Shown here one piece after another: positions 1 to 9,378 of a DNA stretch of 64,000 nucleotides. This DNA comes from CAWDYA01 sp963806495. GTDB taxonomy: Bacteria; Acidobacteriota; Polarisedimenticolia; JACPZX01; DASXTC01. The notes under the pieces are model-generated. The model ran no database searches, had not been told where the DNA came from, and saw nothing but the letters and a program-made list of their open reading frames with translations. The stretch is from contig CAWDYA010000006.1 in the NCBI GenBank assembly GCA_963806495.1, positions 248,001 to 312,000 on the forward strand, given 5' to 3'. The position numbers and the translations under genes are program-made. Position 1 is the first letter of the stretch. Every line of letters starts with the position of its first letter.

Positions 1-69
1 GCGGAATATCCTTCATACGCCCCATGATGCGCTGTTGTATGATGGATCAGCATTCACGAGGGGGACTGC

Positions 70-3000
70 ATGCCGCCTTTCGCGAAAGTGGCTCTCACTG
101 TCGCGGCCTTGCTCGTCGCCCTGGCGCCACAGGCTCCCGGCCCGCGCGCGGCCGAGTCCGACCCGGTATCCGCTCCCGCGGCCCGGCCCCGCCGTGTCCC
201 CGTCTCCCTCTTCGCGACCGCTGCACGGGCGAAGGACCCCCGCTTCGACGGTGTTCTCGGCGAGCTGCTCGACACGGTGAGTGATCCCGTCTTCGAGGCC
301 GCTCTGTCGGCAGGCGGCCTGCTTCCCGCCGCGCTGCTGCCTGCATCGATCGCGTCCTCGGTCGAGGCGGGCGTGCTGAGGATCGACGGTGACGGGGCGG
401 TGCAGGTGCTGCTGCACACAGGCTCCCGGACCGGGCGCGCCTCCCGATTCGCCGATCCCGATGCCCTGGCGGCGGGTTTGTCCTCTCTGGGCGCGCGCGT
501 TGAGCTCACGGACCCCCGGCGCCGGGATCGTCCAGGCCCGGGTCCCCCTCGCGACGCTCGAGCGCGTCGCCGCACTGCCCGGCGTCCGGTATGTGTCGTC
601 GCCCCGGCTCGCCGTGGCCGACACCGGTGGGACGGTCACGGAGGGGGACGCGATCCTCGGCGCCGACCGTGTGCGTGATCTGTACGGCGTCGACGGAAAG
701 GGCATCCGGGTGGGAGTGATATCGGACGGGATCTACGGGCTGTCCACGGCAATGCTGCAGGGAGAGCTTCCGCAGACCAGCTTCTTCCACACGGGCACGA
801 AGCTGACGGCAACCACGGGCGGCGTGACCGCCGTGTCGTACCGCGCCGACCGGGATCTCGAAGCGGGCCTCGGCTCGGGCCGCGGGTCCGAAGGGGTGGC
901 GATGCTGGAAATCATCCACGATCTCGCGCCGGCGGCACGGCTCTACTTCGCCAACTTCTCCACCGAGCTCGAGTTCGATGCCGCCGTGGATTTCATGGCC
1001 GACAACGTCGACATCCTCGTGGATGACATCTCCTTCTTCGGCGGGCCCTACGACGGCGAGAGCCTTGTCTCCGCACATGCGGCGGCCGCGCTCGAGGACC
1101 CCGACCGGCCGCTGCGCGCCTTCTTCACCTCCGCGGGAAACCGCGCGCAGGATCACTACGAGGAGTCGTACGAAGCCTCGACGGTCGACGGCCTCGCCTC
1201 CACCGGGTCGCCGGGCCGGTTCCATCAATTCCGCCGGACATCGAAGACATCCGACGGTCTGGGCCTCAGCGCGAGCGCCTCGAACATGATCTTCCTCTTC
1301 CACAATCAGAGCGCCACCCTGGTGCTGACGTGGGACGACCCCCAGGGAACCTCGACAAACGACTACGACATGTATCTGTTTCGCAACGCCACGGGCCAGC
1401 TCGTGGCGGCCGGTGCCGGCGCGCAGACCGGGACGCAGGATCCCGTCGAGACGATCGTCTTCTCCAATCCGGGCGACCCGGGTCTGTTCGAGCTCCGCGT
1501 GCAGAACTACCGGGACGAGGCCGCGCCGCGCGACCTGGAGATCTTCGTCATCGAGCGGCCGTTCCGGACGATATTCCCCAACGGCGGCACCCTGGCCTTC
1601 AACACCATCGAGGGGAGCATCCCGATGATGGCCGATGCGAAAGGCGGGGTCATCTCGGTCGGGGCGATCAGCGCCTCGGACCCGGGCCAGGACGACCTGG
1701 AGCCCTACTCGAGCCGCGGGCCGACCAACGACGGACGTCTCAAGCCGGAGATCGCCTCCATCGACGGCGTTTCGGTGAGCGGTGCGGGCGGCTTCCCGAC
1801 CACTTTCTCGGGCACGTCCGCCGCGGCGCCGCACGCCGCCGGCATCGCGGCGCTGCTGCTGCAGATGGCGCCGTGCCTCGCGGGGCAGCCGTCGGACGTC
1901 GACGCCGCGGGCGAGCGCAAGGCGCTTCACGAAGCGATCACGACCCTGGCTGTGGATCTCGGGCCCCCCGGCCCGGATCAGGCCTCGGGCCACGGGCGCG
2001 ACGACGCCGGCGCGGTCGCCATGGCGATGCTGCCGACGGCCGATCCCGGGCCGGCAGGGAAGACGGCGGAATGCGTCTCGCCGGCAGCGACACCCGTCAC
2101 ACTCGACGGATCCGCGTCCAGACCATCCTGGCCCACGTGCGCGATCGAGGCCGTCTGGACCGGTCCGTTCGATCCGATCGAGGCGCTCAAGGGAGAAGTG
2201 ACGCTGCCGCCCGGGCGGCACGAGGCCCGGCTCGAGGTGAGCCAGAACGGAGTGACCCGGGTCGCCGCCACGCAGACGATCGAGGTGCGCGACGCGACCC
2301 CGCCACGCCTGCGGATGGCAACCTACGACCCGGTGATATGGCCCCCGAACCACAGGATGCAGGCGGTGAACGTCCCGGTTCTGGCGGACGATGCCTGTGA
2401 TCCCTCGCCCCGGATAACGCTCGTGTCGGCGGCCAGCAGCGAGGCGGAGGATGCGCCCGGTCGTGACGATGGAAGCACGGCCCCCGACATCGAGGCCGGC
2501 CTCTCGGGCCCGGGAGATCCGGTTGTCATGCTGCGGGCCGAGAGGGACGGGCGCGGCCCGGGCCGGACCTACACCCTGACGGTGGCGGCCGAAGACGCCG
2601 CCGGCAACGGCGCCACCGTCTCCGTCCCGTTCTTCGTTCCTCACGACGCCGGTCCGGGCAGCGGGAGCGTCGAGCCGATGATGCTTCGATGGCCCGACGC
2701 GGCGACCATCACCGTCGACCCGGTGGTCGGAGCGCTCCGCTACGAGATCGTCTCCGGCGAGCTGGCCGTCCCGGCACGATCGTGGGAGAGCATGGTCGCC
2801 GCCTCGAGCGTCACCTGCCTCGCCGCGCTGCCCGCGGGCGACACCGTCGACATCGCCGCAGCTGCCGGTGACCCTCCACCCGGCGTCATCCGCTTCTATC
2901 TCGGGCAGTACGACGCCGGTCTCGGCTTCACCGGGTTCGGCACGGCCGGCGCGATCGCCCCCGACCGCTCCCCGCGGTCTGTCCCCGCTGAGCCACGGCG

Positions 3001-3103
3001 GCCGTTCAGACGATCAGCCGGGCGATCCCGAACGCGGCCGCAGCGGCGATGCTGCCGACGAGCGCCGTCTGCACCGCCGCCCGCACCGGCCTCGACCCGG
3101 TGA
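70..3103 (+). CDS. Secreted S8-family (subtilisin-like) serine peptidase, frameshifted
   Basis: Probable exported protease. Starts at ATG 70 after a GAGGGGG ribosome site with a Sec-type signal (AKVALTVAALLVALAP). The first about 148 codons read in one frame and the rest in the next; removing one C from the C5 run at 513-517 joins LTDP to GAGIVQARVPL without loss. The catalytic domain shows the Asp region (GIRVGVISDG), a GSEGVAMLEIIHDLAP segment where subtilases usually carry the HGT histidine, and the Ser region (GTSAAAPHAAG). The C-terminal third looks like beta-sandwich repeats. The frame runs to 3103 and overlaps the convergent transporter gene by about 98 bases, so the last residues are doubtful; a one-base shift would end it at TGA 2989-2991. 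Family is confident; whether the frameshift is real is unknown. Confidence 0.8.
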
Positions 3104-3683
3104 ACCGCCCCTTGATGTAGCCGAACAGCGTCAGCGCCACGAGCGTGAGCAGCACGGAGACGCCGAGTGCGGTGGAGGTGGAGCCGATGAAGAAGTATGG
3201 AAACAACGGGATCAGGCCGCCGGCGACGTACGAACCGGCGATGGTGGCCGCGCTGCTCCGGGCGCGGTGCGGATCGGGCCTCTCGAGCCCCAGTTCGAAC
3301 CGCATCATGAAGTCGACCCATGCCTCGGGTCGTTCCCGCAGCGATGCGACGAACTCCGTCCCCCGATCGCGCGGCAGCCCGTACGAGGCCAGCACGTCCA
3401 CGACCTCGGCCGCCTCTTCCTCGGGCTTCTTCTGCACCTCGAGATGCTCGCGCGCCCGCTCGCTCGCGTAGTGCTCCGCATCGCTGCGTGCGGCGAGGTA
3501 CCCTCCCAACCCCATCGCGATGGAGCCGGCGGCGATCTCCGCCAGCCCGGCGGTCACCACCAGCCCGCTCGTGGCGACGGCTCCCGACAGCCCGGCCGCC
3601 AGCGCGAAGGGCACGGTCAGACCGTCGGCCATCCCGATGACGATGTCCCGGACCCGTGCCGAGGCGTTGAAGTGTCTTTCCAT
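3006..3683 (-). CDS. VIT1/CCC1-family transporter-like membrane protein
   Basis: 225-residue integral membrane protein related to the VIT1/CCC1 family of iron and manganese transporters. ATG at 3683 begins MERHFNASARVRDIV. An N-terminal pair of hydrophobic helices (DGLTVPFALAAGL and AEIAAGSIAMGLGGYLAAR) is followed by a charged, Glu-rich cytosolic section (HLEVQKKPEEEAAEVV) and then two to three C-terminal helices. The glycine-rich helix 2 and the acidic metal-binding loop are typical of the family, and the length is normal. The substrate metal cannot be read from sequence. It is convergent with the upstream peptidase, whose apparent 3-prime end overlaps it, and it lies downstream of the GNAT gene on the same strand with about 46 bases between them. 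Confidence 0.75.
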   Translation of the reverse strand: MERHFNASARVRDIVIGMADGLTVPFALAAGLSGAVATSGLVVTAGLAEIAAGSIAMGLGGYLAARSDAEHYASERAREHLEVQKKPEEEAAEVVDVLASYGLPRDRGTEFVASLRERPEAWVDFMMRFELGLERPDPHRARSSAATIAGSYVAGGLIPLFPYFFIGSTSTALGVSVLLTLVALTLFGYIKGRFTGSRPVRAAVQTALVGSIAAAAAFGIARLIV

Positions 3684-3729
3684 GTGCGGCGTCTGTGGCA
3701 CGCGTGGGCTCTCCCTGATCGGCCCGCCC

Positions 3730-4350
3730 TCAGCGACGGCGGACCGCGCGGCGCATGATCGGGCGCGTCCTCGAGCGGCGCGCCGCCTCCCTGAATCCGG
3801 CCCTTCGATAGGCGGACGGCACCCCCGTCCAGAGAAACGGGTCCGGGGTGCGCTCCATCGTCGGCTCCACCGGGTACCCTTCCACCACCCGCGCGCCCCG
3901 CGCCGCCGCCAGATCCACCGCGGCGCCGAGCAGCACCGCCGAGAGCCCCCGCCGCCGGAACGCCTTGAGGACGAACAGACAGGAGATCGACCAGACCGGC
4001 TCGTCGTCGATCGGGGCCAGCACCCGCGAACGCCCCAGAGCGACGTAGTCGGCACGCGGGGCGACAGCGCACCAACCGACGGGAATCCCGTCGCTGTAGG
4101 CGATCACCCCGGGTCTGCCGCCGTCACGGACGATCCTCTGCAGAGCCTTCCTGTTGCGCGTCCCCTTGCCGGCCACCCAATCCCTGTGCGGCAGCCGCCA
4201 GACCATGCACCAGCAGCCGCCGCAGGCGCCGCGCTCGCCGAACAGCGCCACGATGTCCTTCCACCGCGACGGCGTGGCGGGGCGGATGATGTACGGCTCG
4301 CGCGTCCGCTTCAAGGTGATGGTATCCTTCTGCGGGCCACCGGATGCCAT
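3730..4350 (-). CDS. GNAT-family N-acetyltransferase
   Basis: About 206 residues. The core shows the GNAT fold signature: a central strand WSISCLFVLKAFRRRGLSAVLLGAAVDLA holding an acetyl-CoA loop (FRRRGLSAVL, a variant of the R/Q-x-x-G-x-G/A motif). Before it is a Cys/Trp-rich stretch (GERGACGGCWCMVWR) seen in a widespread subgroup of uncharacterised GNAT proteins. The substrate is unknown. The start is uncertain: ATG 4350 is used here, an upstream ATG exists at 4380, and a TTG at 4314 preceded by AGAAGG would give a start nearer the conserved IIRPATP strand. It is transcribed divergently from hpnC with almost no space between them. Confidence 0.7.
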   Translation of the reverse strand: MASGGPQKDTITLKRTREPYIIRPATPSRWKDIVALFGERGACGGCWCMVWRLPHRDWVAGKGTRNRKALQRIVRDGGRPGVIAYSDGIPVGWCAVAPRADYVALGRSRVLAPIDDEPVWSISCLFVLKAFRRRGLSAVLLGAAVDLAAARGARVVEGYPVEPTMERTPDPFLWTGVPSAYRRAGFREAARRSRTRPIMRRAVRRR

Positions 4351-4384
4351 CCCGGCGCCGGATCGTGCGGACAGTATCACACCG

Positions 4385-5272
4385 ATGACCTTCTCGCCGA
4401 CCCAGATCGCCGCCGCCTACGCTCATTGCGAACGGGCGGCGCGCGACCATTACGAGAACTTCCCCGTGGCCTCGCTGCTGCTGCCACGCGGCAAGCGACG
4501 CCACGTGGCGGCAATCTACGCCTTCGCCCGCGAGGCGGACGATTTCGCGGACGAGCCGGATTACGCCGGGCGCCGGCTCGAGCTGCTGTCCGAATGGCGC
4601 CGCCGGTTGGACCGCGCGGCCGCCGGCGCGGCCGACCATCCGGTCTTCATCGCGCTGGCCGACACGCTGGCCACGCACCGGCTGCCCGTCTCCCTGCTCC
4701 ACGATCTCCTCTCCGCCTTCGAACAGGACGTGCGTATCGATTCCTACGAGACGTTCGACGACCTGCTGGGGTACTGCCGTCTGTCGGCCAACCCGGTCGG
4801 CCGGCTCGTCCTGCATCTGTTCGGGATCGACGACGAGGCAATGCTGATCCAGTCGGACGCCGTCTGCACCGGGCTGCAGCTTGCCAACTTCTGGCAGGAT
4901 GTGGCGATCGACCTCGACAAGGGACGTTGCTACATCCCCGCGGAGGATCGGCGCCGGTTCCGGTGCAGCCGCGAGATACTCGCCGCGCGCCGCGTCTCGC
5001 CGCCCTTCGTGGAGGTGATGCGCTACCAGGTGACGCGCACACGCGGCCTGTTCGCGCGCGGTGCCGGGCTGCCCGCCGCGGTGGGCGGAAGGCTGGGCTT
5101 CGAGCTGACCATGGTGCTGCTCGGGGGGTTGAGAATCCTGGAGATGATCGAGCAGGCCGGCTACGACGTGTTCGGCAGAAGGCCGTCGCTGGGCGCCCCC
5201 GACTGGGGCCGGCTTCTGATGAAGGCCACCTGGCTTCGCACCGGCGGCATCGAAGCGGCGATCCCGCGGTGA
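4385..5272 (+). CDS. hpnC: Squalene synthase HpnC
   Basis: 295 residues, trans-isoprenyl diphosphate synthase (squalene/phytoene synthase) fold. In the HpnCDE route, HpnC converts presqualene diphosphate to hydroxysqualene. Visible family features are YENFPVAS near residues 23-30, the first Asp-rich motif READDFADE at about 49-57, and the second Asp-rich motif within ANFWQDVAIDLDKGRCYIP at about 168-186. ATG 4385 is the first start in frame that precedes the conserved FSPTQIAAAYAHC segment. The stop overlaps the GTG of hpnD by four bases (GTGA), so the two are probably translationally coupled. It is the first gene of the hpnCDE operon. Confidence 0.92.
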   Translation: MTFSPTQIAAAYAHCERAARDHYENFPVASLLLPRGKRRHVAAIYAFAREADDFADEPDYAGRRLELLSEWRRRLDRAAAGAADHPVFIALADTLATHRLPVSLLHDLLSAFEQDVRIDSYETFDDLLGYCRLSANPVGRLVLHLFGIDDEAMLIQSDAVCTGLQLANFWQDVAIDLDKGRCYIPAEDRRRFRCSREILAARRVSPPFVEVMRYQVTRTRGLFARGAGLPAAVGGRLGFELTMVLLGGLRILEMIEQAGYDVFGRRPSLGAPDWGRLLMKATWLRTGGIEAAIPR

Positions 5273-6130
5273 GCCGGAGCGCCGACCAGAGCTATGTCAC
5301 GCGGCTGACCCGCGCCAGCGGGAGCAATTTCTACTACTCGTTTCTCGTGCTCCCCCGCCCGAAACGCGAGGCGATCCACGCCCTGTACGCCTTCTGCCGC
5401 GAGGTGGACGATTCGGTCGACCGCGCCGGCAGCGCCGTGGAGGCGGAGCGTCTGGTGGCCTTCTGGCGCGGCGAGCTGGCCGCGAGCTTCGGCGGCCGTC
5501 CCACCCATCCGATCTCCCGATCCCTCGCCAGCCACCTGCGCGACTATCCGATCCGGAGGCGCGACCTCGAGGCGGTCATCGACGGCGTGGCGATGGACAT
5601 CACCCCCCGCCGGTACGCCACGTACGAGGAGCTGTCCGGGTACTGCTACCATGTCGCCTCGGCGGTCGGCCTCGCCTGTATCGAGATCTTCGGGTACACA
5701 CAGCCCGCGGCACGCGACTATGCAGTGAGTCTCGGCCAGGCGTTCCAGCTCACCAACATCCTGAGGGACCTCGGATTCCGACGCCGCCCGAGGGCGGGTC
5801 TACCTCCCGCTCGAGGATCTCGAGAGGTTCTCCTGCCCCGAGGCGGATCTGCGCGCCCCGACGCCGTCGGCGGCCCTCACCCGGGTGGTGAAGTTCGAGG
5901 TGGCCCGCACCCGCGGCCTGTTCTCCGAGGCGAAATGCCTTTACCCCCCTGCCGACCGACGCACGCTCGTGGCGGCGGAAATCATGCGCGCCATCTACGA
6001 GTCGCTGCTCGACGAGATCGAGCGGCGGCGTCACGACGTGCTGACCGCCCGGGTCCGCCTGTCGCGGCCCCGCAAGCTGGCCATCGCGGCGCGCTGCTGG
6101 CTGAAGAGCCTCTCGGGCGGGCAGGAATGA
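5269..6130 (+). CDS. hpnD: Presqualene diphosphate synthase HpnD (one frameshift)
   Basis: About 286 residues once the frame is corrected. HpnD condenses two farnesyl diphosphates into presqualene diphosphate. The GTG start at 5269 overlaps the hpnC stop. The first Asp-rich motif (FCREVDDSVD) is near residues 42-51. The second (NILRDLG) is interrupted: after base 5775 the reading frame shifts, and removing one T of the GGATTC at 5773-5778 restores SDAARGRVYLPLEDLE and the rest of the family sequence to a stop at 6130. Because the interruption lies in a catalytic motif, a real mutation would inactivate the enzyme; the excellent preservation on both sides argues for an assembly error. The stop overlaps the hpnE ATG (ATGA). 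Confidence 0.88.
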
Positions 6131-7467
6131 GCGGCCGGATCCGCCACGCGGTGGTGATCGGCGGTGGCTTTGCCGGCCTTTCGTGCGCCGTGGAGCTCGC
6201 CGCCGGGGGGATCCGGGTGACGCTGCTCGAGTCGAGGCGCACGCTGGGTGGCCGCGCCGGATCGTTCGTCGACGAGCCGAGCGGCGACGTGGTGGACAAC
6301 GGCCAGCATCTCTTCATGGCCTGCTATCACGCCACCCGGTCGTTTCTCGAGCGGATCGGGTCGGCGGATCTCGTGAGGTTCCAGCCCGATCTCCAGGTCG
6401 ACTACATCGAGCCGGGTCTGCGGACGCGTCTGCGCTGCCCTCCGCTGCCCGCCCCGTGGCATCTGATCGCCGGGACGCTGACGCTCAAGGGGCTGACCAC
6501 GGCGGACCGCTGGTCTCTGCTGCGCGCCGGCCCCGCGCTGCGCAGGTTGCGCTCGGGTGGCGGGGGCGATCTCGAGACGATCACCGTCACGCAGTGGCTC
6601 GACAGGCTGGAGCAGACCCCGGGCCTTAGACGCCGGCTGTGGCATCCGCTCGCCATCGCGACGCTCAACGAATCGCCCGACGCGGCACCCGCCAGCCTGC
6701 TGGCGCGCGTGCTGATCGAAGGGTTCGGTGCCGACCGGCGCCTCTCGGGGCTGGGTGTGGCCACCGTCGGGCTGGGCGATCTGTACACGGAGGCGGCGCG
6801 GCGGTTCATCGAGCGCCACGGGGGCACGGTGCGGGTCGGCACGCCTGCGGCCGGGCTGCGGCGCGAGACGGATCGCGTCACCGCGGTGGAGGTTCGTGAC
6901 GGGGACCCTCTGGTTTGCGACGCGGCGGTGGCCGCCGTCCCGCCGCAGGCTCTCGAGCGTCTCGGCGTGGCGGAGCCCGGACTGGGCCGGTTCCGCTCGT
7001 CCCCCATCCTCTCGATCAACCTCTGGCTGGACGTGCCCGTCACGTCGGTGGCCGATTTCGACTTCGCGGCCATGCTGGGCGGTCGGGCCCACTGGCTCTT
7101 CAACAAGGAGCGGATCACCGGAGGCCGCGCACGGCACCTGTCGGTCGTGATCAGCGCGGCGCGCGATCTGGTCGGCATGGGCAACGAGGAGCTGGCGGCG
7201 CTGGCGTTCGACGAGGTGCGAAGGTGTCTGCCTGCGGCGCGTGGCGCGCGCCTGACCCGATCGCTCGTGGTGCGTGAGCGCACGGCCACGTTCGCCGCCG
7301 ACGTCGAGACCGAGCCGCTGCGTCCCGGCGCCGGCACCGTCTGGCGAAACCTGTTTCTCGCGGGCGACTGGACGATGCGCGGGCTGCCGGCGACAATCGA
7401 GGCCGCCGTGCGCAGCGGCCACGACTGCGCCGGCCGGGTCATGGCGCTGGCGGCATCCGCTCCCTGA
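6127..7467 (+). CDS. hpnE: Hydroxysqualene dehydroxylase HpnE
   Basis: 446-residue FAD-dependent amine-oxidase/phytoene-desaturase-like protein. It completes squalene formation by reducing hydroxysqualene. The N-terminal dinucleotide-binding motif VVIGGGFAGLSCAVELA sits at residues 9-25, followed by ESRRTLGGRAGSF. The C-terminal FAD motif (LFLAGDWTMRGLPATIEAA) is near residues 410-428. The ATG overlaps the hpnD stop. Its 3-prime end overlaps the convergent alpha/beta hydrolase gene by about 29 bases. Squalene made here would normally feed a squalene-hopene cyclase, but no shc gene lies in this window. Confidence 0.92.
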   Translation: MSGRIRHAVVIGGGFAGLSCAVELAAGGIRVTLLESRRTLGGRAGSFVDEPSGDVVDNGQHLFMACYHATRSFLERIGSADLVRFQPDLQVDYIEPGLRTRLRCPPLPAPWHLIAGTLTLKGLTTADRWSLLRAGPALRRLRSGGGGDLETITVTQWLDRLEQTPGLRRRLWHPLAIATLNESPDAAPASLLARVLIEGFGADRRLSGLGVATVGLGDLYTEAARRFIERHGGTVRVGTPAAGLRRETDRVTAVEVRDGDPLVCDAAVAAVPPQALERLGVAEPGLGRFRSSPILSINLWLDVPVTSVADFDFAAMLGGRAHWLFNKERITGGRARHLSVVISAARDLVGMGNEELAALAFDEVRRCLPAARGARLTRSLVVRERTATFAADVETEPLRPGAGTVWRNLFLAGDWTMRGLPATIEAAVRSGHDCAGRVMALAASAP

Positions 7468-8464
7468 GGAAGGCGAGACTGCGACGCACCACCCGTCCCG
7501 GTACGGCGAGCAGGGTGTAGTGCCCCTCGCGCTCCCACAGGCTCGGCGGCCGCCCCCACCCCTCCCACAGCCGATGCACCGACGATCGGAGCATGATCCC
7601 GTCCCAGATTCCCGCCAGGAGGAGCACGCGTGATGGGGACATCCTCAGGGGAAGCCTGCCGGGGGAGATGACGCCCCACGCCCGTTCCAGACGATCCGGC
7701 CGGTCCATCCCGGACCAGGAGAGATCCTCGCGCACGTTGACGCCGAGCCGCGTCTCGAGAATCGGCGACACCACCGAGTGCCCTGCCGCCGCGATCACCA
7801 CGGCGCCCAGATCGTCGCGCAGGCAGGCCACCAGCGACGCCATGTAGCCGCCAAGCGAGTAGCCGAGCAGCCCGACACGCCGCCCGCCCCCCGGCCCGGA
7901 GGCAGCGAGCCAGTTCGCCACCGCGCACAGGTCCGCCACCGCCTGCCGGAACGCCTCGACCGTCAGCGCGACGTCGCCCGAGACCATCAGCTCCCCGCTG
8001 TAGGTTCCCCGCGGCGTGCGCTCGAGGTGGAACGGGTGGGCCGGCAGCGCCACGTTGTACCCGGACTTCAGCAGCGGCTCGACGTACACCATCTCGATCC
8101 CGCGCACCGCGTCATGCGCCCATCCGTGCGACACCACGATCCAGGGAGCGTCCGGCGCTCGCCGCAGCCGGTAGAGCCGTCCGGTCACGGTGTTGGTCTC
8201 GGGGTACGGGTAGGCGGTGATCGGGTGCAGCGAGGGAAAGGTGAAGCGCGTCACCTCGGCCAGGCTTCCCTCGGCGAGCGGAGCGAGCGCGGGCTCGGGC
8301 CGCGTGCCGTTGACGGGGTACACCAGACACGGCTCGCGGTAGTGCTCCGGCCGATCCAGGGTCTCCCAGGAGGCGTCACGGGTCCTGAGGATCCGGCCGC
8401 GTTCGAAGGTGATCTTGTGCCAGATCCGGTAGTCGTCGATGAACCGCGCGACCGGGCGGATCAA
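7439..8464 (-). CDS. Alpha/beta hydrolase
   Basis: 341 residues. The nucleophile elbow GYSLGG is at 201-206 (Ser203) and an oxyanion-type HGW is at 113-115. A C-terminal His that could complete the triad lies in EGHYTLLA, after a plausible acid region. No signal peptide is seen, so it is probably cytoplasmic. It begins with TTG at 8464, overlapping the lipA stop (TTGA), and is the last gene of the lpdA-E1beta-E2-lipB-lipA run, so it is co-transcribed with lipoate genes. The substrate is unknown. Position alone makes a thioesterase or ester hydrolase role tempting, but nothing in the sequence proves it. Confidence 0.75.
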   Translation of the reverse strand: MIRPVARFIDDYRIWHKITFERGRILRTRDASWETLDRPEHYREPCLVYPVNGTRPEPALAPLAEGSLAEVTRFTFPSLHPITAYPYPETNTVTGRLYRLRRAPDAPWIVVSHGWAHDAVRGIEMVYVEPLLKSGYNVALPAHPFHLERTPRGTYSGELMVSGDVALTVEAFRQAVADLCAVANWLAASGPGGGRRVGLLGYSLGGYMASLVACLRDDLGAVVIAAAGHSVVSPILETRLGVNVREDLSWSGMDRPDRLERAWGVISPGRLPLRMSPSRVLLLAGIWDGIMLRSSVHRLWEGWGRPPSLWEREGHYTLLAVPGRVVRRSLAFLRERMPPAP

Positions 8465-9378
8465 CCCGGGACCTGCGCCGCCTGCTCGTGTGCGTGGTAG
8501 GAGGATCGCACCAGGGGCCCCGACTCGACATGGCTGAAGCCGCGCGCCCGCCCCTCATGCCGGAGCCTCTCGAACTCGGCCGGCGCGTAGAACCGCTCCA
8601 CGGGAAGATGGCTCATACTCGGACGCAGGTACTGGCCGATCGTCAGGATGTCCACCCCGTTGCCACGAAGATCGTCCATCACGGACAGAAGCTCCTCGAA
8701 CGACTCGCCCAGGCCGACCATCAGACCCGACTTGGTCCTCATCGGTGCCGCGGCCCGCTCCGCCGAGCCGGCCCGGTCGCGCCATGCCGCGGCCCGCCCG
8801 AGCAGCTCGAGCGACTGGCGGTAGTCGGCGCCCGCCCGCGCGCGCCGGTACAGTCTCGGCACCGTCTCCAGGTTGTGATTGAGGATCTCGGGCTCCGCCT
8901 CGAGCACCATCCGCAGGCAGCCTTCGTCGCCCTGGAAGTCGGGGATGAGCACTTCGACTCTCGTGCGGGGCGTGAGAAGGCGGATTTCGCGTATCGTGGC
9001 CGCGAACTGTCCGGCCCCCTGGTCGGGCAGGTCGTCCCGGTTCACCGAGGTCACCACCGCGTGCTCGAGACCCATCGTCGCCACCGCCTCGGCGACATGA
9101 CGGGGCTCGCCCGGGTCGGGTGGCAGCGGCGTCAGCTTGCCGACCGCGCAGAAAGCGCACCGTCGTGTGCAGTTGTCGCCCAGGATCATGAAAGTGGCCG
9201 TGCGGTTGGAGAAGCACTCGAAGATGTTGGGGCAGCGCGCCTCCTGGCAGACGGTGTGCAGCGAGAGCCCGTCCACCATCTCCCGGACCTGGTTGAAGTT
9301 CTCGCCGGTGCGGATCCTGATCCGGATCCAGTCCGGCTTCGGGCCCGGGCGCTGCAGACGTGGAGTGAAGCCGCTCAT
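8461..9378 (-). CDS. lipA: Lipoyl synthase LipA
   Basis: 305-residue radical-SAM enzyme that inserts two sulfurs into octanoyl groups on lipoyl domains. The auxiliary iron-sulfur cluster cysteines are at 44, 49 and 55 (CQEARCPNIFEC), the radical-SAM triad at 70, 74 and 77 (CTRRCAFC), and the C-terminal serine cluster ligand lies in RSSYHAHEQ. All hallmark residues are present and the length is normal. ATG 9378 overlaps the lipB stop (ATGA). The partner proteins are encoded just upstream: LipB, which supplies the octanoyl group, and E2, whose lipoyl domain is the likely substrate. Confidence 0.95.
   Translation of the reverse strand: MSGFTPRLQRPGPKPDWIRIRIRTGENFNQVREMVDGLSLHTVCQEARCPNIFECFSNRTATFMILGDNCTRRCAFCAVGKLTPLPPDPGEPRHVAEAVATMGLEHAVVTSVNRDDLPDQGAGQFAATIREIRLLTPRTRVEVLIPDFQGDEGCLRMVLEAEPEILNHNLETVPRLYRRARAGADYRQSLELLGRAAAWRDRAGSAERAAAPMRTKSGLMVGLGESFEELLSVMDDLRGNGVDILTIGQYLRPSMSHLPVERFYAPAEFERLRHEGRARGFSHVESGPLVRSSYHAHEQAAQVPG

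Noticed and set aside
506..2644. Long open frame on the minus strand opposite the S8 peptidase
   Set aside because: It has Arg/Gly-rich, low-complexity translation typical of the antisense of GC-rich genes; the plus strand carries the real protease motifs.
6031..7422. Long minus-strand frame opposite hpnE
   Set aside because: Antisense shadow; hpnE has clear FAD motifs in the plus frame.
3520..7467. A single giant protein over hpnC-hpnE
   Set aside because: Only an open frame by chance; true starts and motifs give three overlapping genes.
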